From assembly GCA_015709205.1 (NCBI GenBank), contig JACCQO010000008.1, forward strand, positions 62,001 to 126,000: a DNA stretch of 64,000 nt, written 5' to 3'. This stretch comes from Desulfovibrionaceae bacterium. Lineage in GTDB: Bacteria; Desulfobacterota; Desulfovibrionia; Desulfovibrionales; Desulfovibrionaceae. The notes under the pieces are model-generated. The model worked only from the letters and a program-made list of their open reading frames with translations, was not told the origin of the DNA and made no database searches. Below, in pieces: positions 43,897 to 52,802 of this stretch. A program made the translations under genes and the position numbers. The stretch's first letter is position 1. Each line of letters starts with the position of its first letter.

Positions 43897-44214
43897 TCAG
43901 CCTTCCTGCCCGGGCAGGGGCTTGCCGTCCTTGTCCAGGCACATGTAGTCGTCCAGCACGTTGTGCGTGTGCACCCAGTCACCCTTGTGGATGTCCGTGG
44001 TCGCGCTGCCGATTTCCTCGCCGTACTTGACCAGGCGTCCCCCCTTGGGGACCTCGACGATGGCGATCTTGTGCCCGAAGGGCACGTCCTGGTTGCAGGT
44101 GTAGGTCGTCTGGGCGCCGCCGAACTTGACGACCACCTCGTCGCCCGCCACGCAGTCGCTCACGGCCGTGACGACATTGTCCTTTGCGTTGATCTGCTTT
44201 GCGTATTTCGTCAT
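43897..44214 (-). CDS. UxaA-family dehydratase small (SAF) subunit
   Basis: 105 aa SAF-domain protein (AVSDCVAGDEVVVKF near the start, HKIAIVEVPKGGRLVKYGEEIGSATTDIHKGDWVHTHNV in the core), the stand-alone N-terminal unit of altronate/galactarate dehydratases. Its HKIA and HTHN histidines match the conserved family motif. GGAGGTG lies just upstream of ATG 44214. The large subunit is encoded 17 bp upstream. A SuyA-type sulfolactate sulfo-lyase small subunit has the same fold and cannot be ruled out. Confidence 0.82.
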   Translation of the reverse strand: MTKYAKQINAKDNVVTAVSDCVAGDEVVVKFGGAQTTYTCNQDVPFGHKIAIVEVPKGGRLVKYGEEIGSATTDIHKGDWVHTHNVLDDYMCLDKDGKPLPGQEG

Positions 44215-44231
44215 CTTGCACCTCCGCGTCG

Positions 44232-45392
44232 CTACATGACCGGACCCTTGATCAGGATCTCCATTCCCTCGAAGTTGAGGATTTCGCACTTGGTCAGCCT
44301 GCCGTTGGCCACGTCCACGGCGAAGCGGTAGAGCCGCTCGCCGGCCGCGCCCAGGGTCTCGGTCTCGTCGATGATCGAGGAGACGTCCACGTCGATGTGC
44401 TCGGACATGGTCTTCATGGTCTTGGCGTTGCCGCAGAGCTTGACCGTGGGCATCAGCGGGTTGCCGTTGGGCGCGCCGCGGCCGGTGGTGAAGAGGTGCA
44501 CGATGGCCCCGCCCGCGGCCGAGCCCGTGAGGTTCTCGAAGCCGTGGCCCGGGAAGTTCATGATGTAGCGTCCGGCCTTGGCGGGCACGGTCTCGGCGTA
44601 GTCCAGGGTCCCCTGGATGGGCACCTCGCCGCCCTTGGCGTTGGCGCCCAGGGCCTTTTCCACCAGGGTGGTCAGGCCGCCGGCCACGTTGCCCGCGGTC
44701 ATCTGGCAGCCGCGCGTGTCCGCGCCCACGTAGTAGCCGCGCATGTACAGGTCGCGCACGTAGTCCACGATGCGCTCGCCCTGCTCCTGGTCCACGCTGA
44801 GTTTCTTGAGGGCGTATTCGCCGCCCATGATGTCGCAGATCTCGCCCTGGATGAACCGGCCGCCCTGTTCGGTCATGAGCCGGCAGACTTCGCCGACCAC
44901 CAGGTTGGAAGACAGGCCGGAGGTGGTGTCCGAGGAGCCGCACTTGGTGCCGAAGATGAGCCTGTCCAGCCCGGCGCGCTCGCGCTGCACCGCGCTGACC
45001 TGGGAAACCAGGTCCACGAGGATGCGCGCGCCCTTGGCCAGGGTTTCGATCATGCCGCCGATCTCGTGGACCACGACCATGCCCACGGGCTTGCCCGTGG
45101 CCTTGATGCCTTCGTAGACCTGTTCGGCCTTGGCCATTTCGCAGCCCAGCCCGACGACGAGCGCGCCGCCCACGTTGGCGTTGCGGCCCAGGTTGATGAG
45201 CGTGCGCACGACCTGGTCGGTGTCTGCCGGCGGATGCAGGCAGCCCTGGTCGTGGCGCACGGCCTTGGTGCCGCGAATCATGTGCTCCAGTTGGGCACAG
45301 AGGTTGTTGATGCAGCCCACAGAGGGGATGATGGCGACGTAGTTGCGTGCGCCGACGCCGCCATCAGGGCGTGGATAGCCGTAAAACTCCAT
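44232..45392 (-). CDS. UxaA/GarD-family dehydratase large subunit (or SuyB-like lyase)
   Basis: 386 aa. Family landmarks are YPRPDGGVGARNYVAIIPSVGC, VRHDQGCLHP, NVGGALVVGLGCE, IFGTKCGSSDTTSGLSSN and GHGFENLTGSAAGGAIVHLFTTGRG. Iron-dependent altronate, galactarate and arabinonate dehydratases share it, as does (2R)-sulfolactate sulfo-lyase SuyB, which has the same two-subunit form. In a sulfite-respiring Desulfovibrio-like cell the last is an attractive alternative. AAGGAGG precedes ATG 45392. It follows the GntR gene by 40 bp on the same strand and starts the catabolic part of the operon. Confidence 0.82.
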   Translation of the reverse strand: MEFYGYPRPDGGVGARNYVAIIPSVGCINNLCAQLEHMIRGTKAVRHDQGCLHPPADTDQVVRTLINLGRNANVGGALVVGLGCEMAKAEQVYEGIKATGKPVGMVVVHEIGGMIETLAKGARILVDLVSQVSAVQRERAGLDRLIFGTKCGSSDTTSGLSSNLVVGEVCRLMTEQGGRFIQGEICDIMGGEYALKKLSVDQEQGERIVDYVRDLYMRGYYVGADTRGCQMTAGNVAGGLTTLVEKALGANAKGGEVPIQGTLDYAETVPAKAGRYIMNFPGHGFENLTGSAAGGAIVHLFTTGRGAPNGNPLMPTVKLCGNAKTMKTMSEHIDVDVSSIIDETETLGAAGERLYRFAVDVANGRLTKCEILNFEGMEILIKGPVM

Positions 45393-45432
45393 TTCGTCCT
45401 CCTTGTCTGTTGACCGGCTCATCCGCCGGCAT

Positions 45433-46092
45433 TCATTTCGTCGTCATGGCGCACAGGGTCCGTTCCTTCGTGGACTCGACGTGCACGGTGAGACGCTCCT
45501 TGGCTTCGTCGTACTTTCCGGCGTTCAGCAGACTGCAGATCTTCGCATGGTCCGCGACGGACACGCCGATGGAGCCGGGAATATTGAGATAGAGGATCTG
45601 ATAGCGCGCCATGACGGATTGCAACGTCCTGTAATGGTGCAGCATCCAGATGTTCTTAGAAATCTTGATGATCTCCGAATGGATGGCCGCGAGGATGAAG
45701 AAGCACTCCTCGATGGAGTTCTGGATCATCCCGTTGTCGCAGTGCTCCATCAGCTCGAACTGCTCGTGCATGCAGTCGGACAGTTCCAGCGCCCTGTTGC
45801 CCTGCTCCTTGAGCAGATCCACGGCCGTGCATTCGAGCATCAGGCGCGCCCGGTAGACCTGCTCGCAATCCTCCACGGACGTCTCGGCCACGCAGACGCC
45901 CTTCCGGGGCGTGCTGACGATGAGCGCCTCGTTCTCCAGCCTGCGGAAGGCCTCGCGCAACGGGGGGCGGCTCACCCCGTAGCGTTCGGCCAGGTCGGCC
46001 TCGTTGAGCTTGGCCCCGGCGGCCAGCTTGCCGGTGATGATCTCGCCCCGCAGTCGCCGGGTAATGCTCTCGGTCACGCCGTTTATTTTCAT
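45433..46092 (-). CDS. GntR-family (FCD) transcriptional regulator 1
   Basis: 219 aa. N-terminal winged helix: RRLRGEIITGKLAAGAKLNEADLAERYGVSRPPLREAFRRLENEALI; C-terminal all-helical FCD ligand domain. It is the first gene of the UxaA/AcnX/TRAP operon and probably represses it until the substrate or an intermediate binds. Highly similar to the protein encoded at 49572 (for example both have VSRPPLREAFR and EDCEQ(V/I)YRAR(L/I)MLEC). No ribosome site precedes ATG 46092, and the predicted promoter ends ~10 bp upstream, so the message may be nearly leaderless. Confidence 0.88.
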   Translation of the reverse strand: MKINGVTESITRRLRGEIITGKLAAGAKLNEADLAERYGVSRPPLREAFRRLENEALIVSTPRKGVCVAETSVEDCEQVYRARLMLECTAVDLLKEQGNRALELSDCMHEQFELMEHCDNGMIQNSIEECFFILAAIHSEIIKISKNIWMLHHYRTLQSVMARYQILYLNIPGSIGVSVADHAKICSLLNAGKYDEAKERLTVHVESTKERTLCAMTTK

Positions 46093-46102
46093 TTTCGTAG
46101 GG

Positions 46103-46133
46103 GTTATCAGTGTTTTGTTTTTTGTAGACAAAA
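46103..46133 (-). promoter_or_regulatory. GntR1 operon promoter with palindromic operator
   Basis: On the - strand TTGTCT (46131-46126) and GATAAC (46108-46103) are 17 bp apart. The palindrome TTTTGT-AG-ACAAAA (46120-46133) covers the -35; TTGT-N2-ACAA cores of this kind are typical of FCD-type GntR repressors. Confidence 0.55.
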
Positions 46134-46270
46134 GACTAAAGACACGGAAAGCCTGTGTCAAGGTATTTTTACGAGGCCGCAAAAAATTGGAATTACTTTT
46201 GACTACAGGATGTTGTGCTACGGAATGGCCCCCGCGGCAGGGCGCTGAACAGTCACGGAAACCAGCGCGA

Positions 46271-46294
46271 CCCCGGGCGAGGATGCGCCCGGGG
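46271..46294. other. GC hairpin upstream of the GntR1 promoter
   Basis: CCCCGGGCG (46271-46279) and CGCCCGGGG (46286-46294) pair perfectly across AGGATG. No T-run on either side. Confidence 0.5.
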
Positions 46295-47288
46295 CGGGAA
46301 CGCCAAGCCGGAGGCCGCCGCGGCCGACGGCGCGCCCCTCTCCTTATGGAGGGGGTTACGGCGGCCAGCGCCGCGACGGCCGGTCCGGGAGGAAGACGGC
46401 CGCCGTGTGGGGCGACAGCACCGTCTCGTCGAAGACAAGACGCCCTCTGCCGGAGCACTCGGCACACCATGCACGGCGACGCGGCGCTCTCGCGCCCCGC
46501 GAGGACGGGAGCGCGCCGAATCCGCGAGCACGCAGGAAGAGCCGGGAATGGAATGGCCGCGTCGGGCCACCGTTGCGCGCCCACCTGGAATCCGGCCGCC
46601 CGCCGTCACCAGCCGGACGATCGGTTCGACATGGGCAACTCGCAGCCGAACGAAGAGGTCCGCTCGAACCAACGCACCAGGGGGAGAAAAATACGGCCCG
46701 CAATGCCGCCGAGGGCGTTGCGGAATTCCAGAACAATCCCTGCATGGCGACACATGGATATAGCGGTATTCACGCTTCAGCCACACTACTCCCATGCTTT
46801 TGTCAAATAAACAGCTCACGGCACAAGAAAGCGTTCCGTATAGAACGGATCGTTTCATGACTTGAAAAAAAGACAAGTCCCTCCATACGTTTCAGATGCA
46901 GTTGAGAAAGCCGCATGGGCTTCGGACAAATGGCCAGTTGCGTTGTTCCTTAGTGCCGCTCCAAAGGGGTCACGCCTTCTCTTGCAACCGGGTTTCGACG
47001 TGGGAAGCAGTACGCCGCCACTGCCGTATCGTCGAACTTATCGATACAATCGGCTTCGTGAACCCAGTATCGGAATGCACAGCAACCTCAACTTGCAATT
47101 AAAAAATAATTCATCCGCACTGCAAAATGATGCATCATGCAGTTCGATGGGCGAAAACTGCGGCGCTGGTTCCAGGCCGCTCTCGCGAACAGGGATAGCG
47201 TGCCCCATCAGCCAAGCCGCCCGTATCCGCGTCCGGAAAACGAGGGACGGCAGGCGCCGACTCCAACGTCTTGAAAAGGAATTCCTCC

Positions 47289-49394
47289 ATGGGCATCAGG
47301 GGCAAACTCATAGCGGCAATCGTCATTCCCGTTATCGTCGGGGTCGCCATCGTCTCTCTGGCCGTTTCGCTGCAGATGAGGGAGACCGTGAATGAACTGA
47401 GCCTCGAATCGGCCAACCAGCAACTCGTGTTGGTGCAGAATTACGTGAACAAGATACTCGATGCGGCCAAAAACACGTCCGTCATGGTCGCCAACCTGGA
47501 TGAAGCCAAGAACGCCGTGGGGAAATGGACGAAGTATTTCGAGTTGTCGGAGGCGACCCTGCCGGGGGCAGCCGCCGTCGACCCGTCCGAGATCACGCTC
47601 AACCGGCTGGCCAACGAATTCATGAAGGCCAATCCGGACTTCGCCTACGTCTACATGGGCTTTGAGGATGGGGGCTACACCCAGGACGGCAAGGAGATGA
47701 TCAACAACGATTACGACCCGCGAAAGCGTCCCTGGTACCAGCAGTGCATGGCCTCGTCCGCGGATTCGACCCTCCTCTCCGCGTACATCACCACCATGGG
47801 CGTGCCCAATATCGGATACACCACCAAGATCCGCAATGCCCAGGGCAAGGCGATAGGGGTCTCGGCCGTCGACATCAGCCTCGGCGGCCTGACCAAGATC
47901 ATCGAGAGCATCCGCGTCGGCAAGACCGGATATGTCCTGCTCATCCAGAAAGATGGGAAGATCCTTTCCGACCCCCGCAACAAGGAAAACAACTTCAAGA
48001 CGCTCGGCGAGCTTGGCGGCTCGGCCTACGGCCGCATTGCCAAAACCGGCGACGGCACCATGGACGACCTGGTGATCAACGGCGTCAGCTACGTCGCCGA
48101 CGTGCTTGTCTCCAAGGAAACCGGGTGGAAGCTGGTCGCCCTGATCGACAAGAGTGAAATCTCCGAGGCCTCGAACAAGGCCCTGACCAGGGTGCTGCTC
48201 ATCGGCGGCATCGCCATCCTCCTTTTCGGCGCCCTTGGGGGGGCGTACGTCACCATCGGAATCTACAAGCCCATCGGAACGCTCGTCGGCTTGACGCAGA
48301 AGATCGCGGCGGGAGATTTCAAGGCCCTGCCGGACAAGGTGACCTTCAAGTCCGAGCTGCTGACCCTTTTCGAGAATATGAAGATCATGGTGCAGGAACT
48401 GGTCCGCAACATCACCGCGGCCCAGGAGCACACCCGCATGGCCGAATTGGAGTCCGAGAAGGCCAGAAAGGCCACGGCCGAGGCCGAGGAGGCCAGGATG
48501 CAGGCCATGTCCGCCAAGCAGGAAGGGTTGTTGCAGGCCGCCGAGCGGGTGGAGACCGTCCTGGAACGCGTGGTCGACGCGGCGCAGGAGATGTCCGTCC
48601 AGTCCGACGAGTTCCTGAACGACGCCAGCAGGCAAAGCGAGCGTATCGCCTCCACGGCCACCGCAATGGAGGAGATGAACATGACCGTCCTCGAGATCGC
48701 CAGAAACGCAAGCGACGCCGCAACCGCCGGCAAGCGGTCCCAGGAAAACGCCCGCAACGGGGCTCAGGTTGTCGAACAGTCGAGACTCGCCTTGGAGCAG
48801 ACCGTGCAGGAGGTGGGCAACCTCAAGGCGCGCATGGGCGAACTGGACAACCAGGCCCAGAGCATCGGGGCCATCATCGGCGTGATCAACGACATCGCCG
48901 ACCAGACCAATCTTCTGGCGCTGAACGCCGCCATCGAGGCGGCCCGGGCCGGGGAGGCCGGGCGAGGCTTCGCCGTGGTGGCCGACGAGGTGCGCAAGCT
49001 CGCCGAGAAGACCATGAACGCGACCAAGGAAGTCTCTGCCTCCATCGGCGCCATTCAGAAGACGGCCGGGAACAACATCGTCACCATGGAATCCTTGTTC
49101 CATAAGATGGACGAGGCCGAAAAGAATTCCACGCAGTCCGGAGTGATGTTGCGGGAAATCGTGACGGGAGCGGAATCGAGCGCGTTGCAGATCCAGAGCA
49201 TCGCCACCGCTGCCGAAGAGCAGTCCGCGACCTCCGAGGAAATCAACCACTCCATCGAGGAGATCAACGGCATCACCATGGAAACCGCCAACAGGGCCCA
49301 GGAATTCGCCTCGTCACTGCAGGCTCTTTCCCAGCAGGTGGCCGATCTCAAGGACATCGTCGAGGATCTCAAGACCGAAGGGGGGAGACGGTAG
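47289..49394 (+). CDS. Methyl-accepting chemotaxis protein, dCache type
   Basis: 701 aa. TM1 at about 8-30, a periplasmic double-Cache domain (about 33-290) with [13 protein letters not shown] and [34 protein letters not shown]2 at about 298-320, HAMP, then the coiled-coil signalling domain with the CheA/CheW tip [31 protein letters not shown] and [13 protein letters not shown]. Such receptors sense small organic acids or amino acids. The ATG at 47289 follows AAAGGAA by 7 bases; the in-frame TTG 47271 is less likely. It stands alone between two carboxylate-catabolism units, so its ligand may be one of their substrates (inference). GC is lower than in neighbours. Confidence 0.9.
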   Translation: MGIRGKLIAAIVIPVIVGVAIVSLAVSLQMRETVNELSLESANQQLVLVQNYVNKILDAAKNTSVMVANLDEAKNAVGKWTKYFELSEATLPGAAAVDPSEITLNRLANEFMKANPDFAYVYMGFEDGGYTQDGKEMINNDYDPRKRPWYQQCMASSADSTLLSAYITTMGVPNIGYTTKIRNAQGKAIGVSAVDISLGGLTKIIESIRVGKTGYVLLIQKDGKILSDPRNKENNFKTLGELGGSAYGRIAKTGDGTMDDLVINGVSYVADVLVSKETGWKLVALIDKSEISEASNKALTRVLLIGGIAILLFGALGGAYVTIGIYKPIGTLVGLTQKIAAGDFKALPDKVTFKSELLTLFENMKIMVQELVRNITAAQEHTRMAELESEKARKATAEAEEARMQAMSAKQEGLLQAAERVETVLERVVDAAQEMSVQSDEFLNDASRQSERIASTATAMEEMNMTVLEIARNASDAATAGKRSQENARNGAQVVEQSRLALEQTVQEVGNLKARMGELDNQAQSIGAIIGVINDIADQTNLLALNAAIEAARAGEAGRGFAVVADEVRKLAEKTMNATKEVSASIGAIQKTAGNNIVTMESLFHKMDEAEKNSTQSGVMLREIVTGAESSALQIQSIATAAEEQSATSEEINHSIEEINGITMETANRAQEFASSLQALSQQVADLKDIVEDLKTEGGRR

Positions 49395-49453
49395 GGGTGG
49401 CGGCCGCCTGATCGCCCCGGCCGCAGCGGCTGCCCCGGGAGGACGAACGGGAT

Positions 49454-49474
49454 CCGGCTCCGGGCCGGAGCCGG
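49454..49474. terminator. Hairpin between convergent chemoreceptor and GntR2 genes
   Basis: CCGGCTCCGG (49454-49463) and CCGGAGCCGG (49465-49474) are perfect arms around one base; in practice an 8-bp stem with a 5-base loop. No T-run, so at best a weak terminator. Confidence 0.4.
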
Positions 49475-49571
49475 GATTCGCCCCCAGCCAGCAGCCGAGG
49501 CCGTGCGGGCTTGCGCCCTTCCCGTCCGGGCGGCGCATGCCCTTCCGGGCCGGAGGGTCAAGACGGCATGG

Positions 49572-50219
49572 TCAGGAGGCGCGGATCAGGGCGTCGAGGG
49601 TGCCCTGGATGTGCGCGGCCAGACGGGCCTTGGCCGTCTGGTGTCGGCCGCCCTCCAGCAGGCCCAGGATGGCCTTGTGCTCCTCCACGGAGACCTTGCG
49701 GGTGCCGGGCAGGCGCAGGTACAGGACCTGGTAGCGCGCCATGGTCGAGCGCAGCTGGTTGTGGTAGTGGATGACCCACCTGTTGCCGCAGCAGCGCACC
49801 AGGCTGTTGTGGAAGCGGGACATCATGCTGAAATAGTCGAGCATGTCGACGGCGGTGGGATTTGCCGGAATCACGTAGTCCGCGTCCGCGGCCAGGGCCT
49901 CCTCCTCCTGGGAGAAGTCCGTGATGCCCTGCTCGCCGATGATGTCGATGGCCGCGCATTCGAGCATGATGCGCGCGCGGTAGATCTGCTCGCAGTCCTC
50001 GCGGGACATGTCCGCCACGCGGCTGCCCCGGCGCGGGATGCTGAAGACCAGCTTTTCGCTCTCCAGCTTGCGGAAGGCCTCGCGCAGGGGCGGACGGCTG
50101 ACCCCGAAACGCTCGGACAGCTCGATCTCGTTGAGCCGGCTGCCGGGCTCAAGGTTGCCCGTGATGATCTCTCGGCGCAGATGCTCCTGCACCATCTCCG
50201 AAACGCCTCGTATCTCCAT
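49572..50219 (-). CDS. GntR-family (FCD) transcriptional regulator 2
   Basis: 215 aa. DNA-binding part HLRREIITGNLEPGSRLNEIELSERFGVSRPPLREAFRKLESEKLV; FCD domain with a metal-type histidine cluster (SRFHNSLVRCCGNRWVIHYHNQ, VEEHKAIL). Paralogue of the regulator encoded at 45433. GGGGAAGG lies just before ATG 50219. It is divergent from the PrpR-like activator gene and may regulate the same locus or a distant one. Confidence 0.87.
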   Translation of the reverse strand: MEIRGVSEMVQEHLRREIITGNLEPGSRLNEIELSERFGVSRPPLREAFRKLESEKLVFSIPRRGSRVADMSREDCEQIYRARIMLECAAIDIIGEQGITDFSQEEEALAADADYVIPANPTAVDMLDYFSMMSRFHNSLVRCCGNRWVIHYHNQLRSTMARYQVLYLRLPGTRKVSVEEHKAILGLLEGGRHQTAKARLAAHIQGTLDALIRAS

Positions 50220-50738
50220 ACCTTCCCCTTCGAAATCAGCGGCGGGCGATGTGGGCCGCCCCCCTCCCCGGACGTCCGGTTCGGCGCCCCGGGGCCGCCT
50301 CGCGGAAAATGCCGCGATCCGCCCCATGCTCCGCATCGGCCTTACTACACAAATTGCATGGTGTTGATCAAGTCAAGCGCAAAGAGGCCTGGTTGCCCGC
50401 CCGGCGCATTCCGTTTTCGTTTTTGACGAGAAGAAAGCGATGGGTGTACGGTGGCCGCAACCGCATCTGGGGGGCTTCCCCTCCCGGTCCGAGACGCGCC
50501 GCCGACCTTGCGGACCGTCGCCACAGCGGCCCGCCCGCAGTCCGCCGCCGCGCCGAACCGTTCCGATCCTTTTCCCCCGGCCCGGACGCTCCGGAACGCG
50601 CGGCCGCATCAAGGAGTCGAACGTGCCGCATCGCCCCGCTCCCCGCCGCCTGGGACGCAACCTCTTCAAACGCCGCGCCGCGGACCGCCGCCCGTCGCGC
50701 ACCGCGCCCTCTCCGGCCGGCCCCCGGGAGGCGACGCC
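50220..50738. other. Divergent gap between GntR2 and the sigma54 activator gene
   Basis: 519 bases, no supportable gene. An AT-richer island at 50341-50380 has, on the - strand, TTGATC-N18-TAGTAA as a possible GntR2 promoter. On the + strand TTGACG (50423-50428) with TACGGT 18 bp on is a weak candidate for the activator. The remainder is GC-rich and featureless. Confidence 0.45.
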
Positions 50739-52622
50739 GTGATCCGCATCGTCGTCATGAGCGTGCCCATGCTCTCCTCCCTGATCCGCAACCTGCAGTA
50801 CACGCCCCCGCCCGACGTCTCCATCCGCCTGGTGGAGGCCTTTCTGGACGACGCCGTGAACCAGGCCCGGCGCATCGAGGAGGCCGGCGAGGTGGACGTC
50901 TTCGTCTCCGCGGGCAGCAACGCCCGGCTCCTAAGCGAGGTCGTGACCAAGCCCCTGGTGGAGGTCAGCGTCACGGGTTTCGACCTGCTGCACGCCTTCA
51001 CCGCGGCCAAGAAATTCTCCGACACCGTGGCCGTGTTCACCTACCCGGACCAGATCGAGCACCTTTCCGGAACCCTGGACGTCCTGTCCCTGAGCGTGCG
51101 CACCGTGGAATACGACTTCGAGGACCTGACGCACATGGACCAAGCCCTGGACGCGTTGCAGGACCAGGGCATCCACACGATCATCGGCTCCAGCCTCATG
51201 GTCCAGATGGCCAAGCGCCGCGGCATGACGCCCGTGTTCATCTATTCCGGCGACAGCATGAAACGCGCCCTGGACCAGGCCATCCAGCTGGCCAAGTCCA
51301 ACCAGCAGGAGGCCGACCGCTCCAAGCGGTTCGAGACCATCCTCGACTTCACCTACGGCGGGATCATCGGCACCGACGCCGAGGGCTGCATCACGGCCTT
51401 CAACCCCCCGGCCGAGCGCATCACCGGCATCGAGCGCGAAAAGGCCCTGGGCCGGTTCATCGGCGGCATCTTTCCGGGCCTCAGGCTCTCGCGGGTCGTG
51501 CACCTGCAGCAGCCCGAGCTCAACCAGATCGTCTCCGCGGGCAACAAGCAGATCCTGGCCAACTACATCCCGATCATCTCCGAGGGCGTGTTCACCGGCG
51601 CGGTGGTCACCTTCCAGGATTTCGGGGCCATCCAGGCGGCCGAGGAAAAGATCCGCAGCAAGATCTACAGCAAAGGCTTCCTGGTGCGCACCAGCCTGGA
51701 GAACATCTACGGCCGCAGCCCGGCCCTGGAGCGCGCCAAGGAAAGCGCCCGGCTCTACGCCTCCAGCGGGGCGACCATCCTCATCCTCGGCGAGTCGGGC
51801 ACGGGCAAGGAGCTCTTCGCCCGGGGCATCCACCGCGCCAGCGAGCGCAGCGACCAGCCCTTCGTGGCCATCAACTGCGGGGCCTTTCCCGAGCAGCTCC
51901 TGGAGAGCGAGCTCTTCGGCTACGACGAGGGCGCGTTCACCGGGGCGCGGCGCGGCGGCAAGAAGGGGCTCATCGAGATGGCCCACCACGGCACCCTGTT
52001 CCTGGACGAGATCGCCGAAATGCCCACGGCCCTGCAGACGCGCATGCTCCGCGTGCTGGAGGAGCGCGAGGTCATGCACGTGGGCGGCGACCGGATCATC
52101 AACGTGGACATCCGCGTCATCGCGGCCACGAACAAGGACCTGGCCGCCCTGGTGCGCGCCGGGCAGTTCCGCGAGGACCTCTACTACCGCCTCAACGTCC
52201 TCAACCTGCGCATCCCGCCCCTGCGCGAGCGGCCCGAGGACATCCCCCTGCTCGCGGCCCTGTTCCTGGCCGAGCTGCTGCCGGGCCTGCAGGCCGCGGC
52301 CATCCGCCGCCTGGCCGCCCACCCCTGCCTGCTGCGCTATTCCTGGCCCGGCAACATCCGCGAGTTCAAGAACTTCATGGAGCGCTTCGCCGTGCTCTCG
52401 CCCGCCTTTCCCGACGGCGAGGCCCTGCTGGCCTCGCTCTTCGACACCGCCGGGGAGGACGAATGCGCGGCCTCCGAGGTCATCGTGCGCGCCCTGCGCG
52501 AGGCCGGGGGCAATCGCGCCGAGGCCGCGCGCAAGCTGGGCATCAGCCGCACCACCCTGTGGCGCAAGATCAAGGGCCTGGGACACCTCGCCCCGCCCGC
52601 CGCGGACACGCGCAACGGCTGA
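50739..52622 (+). CDS. PrpR-type sigma54-dependent transcriptional activator
   Basis: 627 aa. The N-terminal PrpR_N sensor (~1-185) contains VDVFVSAGSNARLLSEVVTKPLVEVSVTGFDLL, and a PAS domain follows (~195-310). The AAA+ core has Walker A GESGTGKE (~351), the sigma54 contact loop GAFTGA (~398) and Walker B GTLFLDEIAE. A Fis-type helix-turn-helix ends the protein (GGNRAEAARKLGISRTTLWRKIKG). The sensor resembles the 2-methylcitrate-binding domain of PrpR. GTG 50739 is supported by GGGAGG 7 bases upstream; the frame is open further upstream but reads Arg/Pro-rich. It should activate the perfect sigma54 promoter 100 bp after its stop. Confidence 0.9.
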   Translation: MIRIVVMSVPMLSSLIRNLQYTPPPDVSIRLVEAFLDDAVNQARRIEEAGEVDVFVSAGSNARLLSEVVTKPLVEVSVTGFDLLHAFTAAKKFSDTVAVFTYPDQIEHLSGTLDVLSLSVRTVEYDFEDLTHMDQALDALQDQGIHTIIGSSLMVQMAKRRGMTPVFIYSGDSMKRALDQAIQLAKSNQQEADRSKRFETILDFTYGGIIGTDAEGCITAFNPPAERITGIEREKALGRFIGGIFPGLRLSRVVHLQQPELNQIVSAGNKQILANYIPIISEGVFTGAVVTFQDFGAIQAAEEKIRSKIYSKGFLVRTSLENIYGRSPALERAKESARLYASSGATILILGESGTGKELFARGIHRASERSDQPFVAINCGAFPEQLLESELFGYDEGAFTGARRGGKKGLIEMAHHGTLFLDEIAEMPTALQTRMLRVLEEREVMHVGGDRIINVDIRVIAATNKDLAALVRAGQFREDLYYRLNVLNLRIPPLRERPEDIPLLAALFLAELLPGLQAAAIRRLAAHPCLLRYSWPGNIREFKNFMERFAVLSPAFPDGEALLASLFDTAGEDECAASEVIVRALREAGGNRAEAARKLGISRTTLWRKIKGLGHLAPPAADTRNG

Positions 52623-52654
52623 CACGCGAATGTAACACTTTTTGGAACACACCC

Positions 52655-52662
52655 GTTGCAAC
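52655..52662. promoter_or_regulatory. Candidate activator site upstream of the sigma54 promoter
   Basis: GTTGCAAC is a perfect 8-bp palindrome about 70 bp upstream of the -24 element. Related CCGTT(G/C)C motifs recur at 52653, 52666 and 52678, a plausible cluster of enhancer half-sites. Confidence 0.35.
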
Positions 52663-52722
52663 AGGCCGTTCCGGGTCCGTTGCCGACAAAACAACTCCAA
52701 TTATTTCATAGCCCTGCCATAT

Positions 52723-52738
52723 GGCACGGGACTTGCTC
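52723..52738 (+). promoter_or_regulatory. Sigma54 (-24/-12) promoter of the carboxylate operon
   Basis: TGGCACGGGACTTGCT fits the consensus TGGCAC-R-N4-TTGC-W at every fixed position, with GG at 52724-52725 and GC at 52736-52737. RNA should start near 52749. The activator gene is immediately upstream. Confidence 0.9.
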
Positions 52739-52802
52739 AAACTCCTTCCAAACACTTCGAAAAGGTGCATGCACTCGTCACCACCACGAAGGAAGGAGCG
52801 CA

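Larger units (their letters stand above)
46093..47288. other. 1.2-kb gene-poor region between GntR1 and a chemoreceptor
   Basis: Contains the GntR1 promoter and operator (46103-46133), a GC hairpin (46271-46294) and, from about 46740, sequence of clearly lower GC than the surroundings with a 12-bp palindrome ATGATGCATCAT (47127-47138). Frames of 100-270 codons exist on both strands, but their translations are Arg/Pro/Ser-rich with no family resemblance. It could be decayed DNA or a large regulatory region. Confidence 0.5.

Noticed and set aside
46253..46876. 207-codon - strand frame in the gene-poor region
   Set aside because: Composition is Arg/Pro/Ser-rich with no motif, no good ribosome site and an overlap with other equally weak frames.
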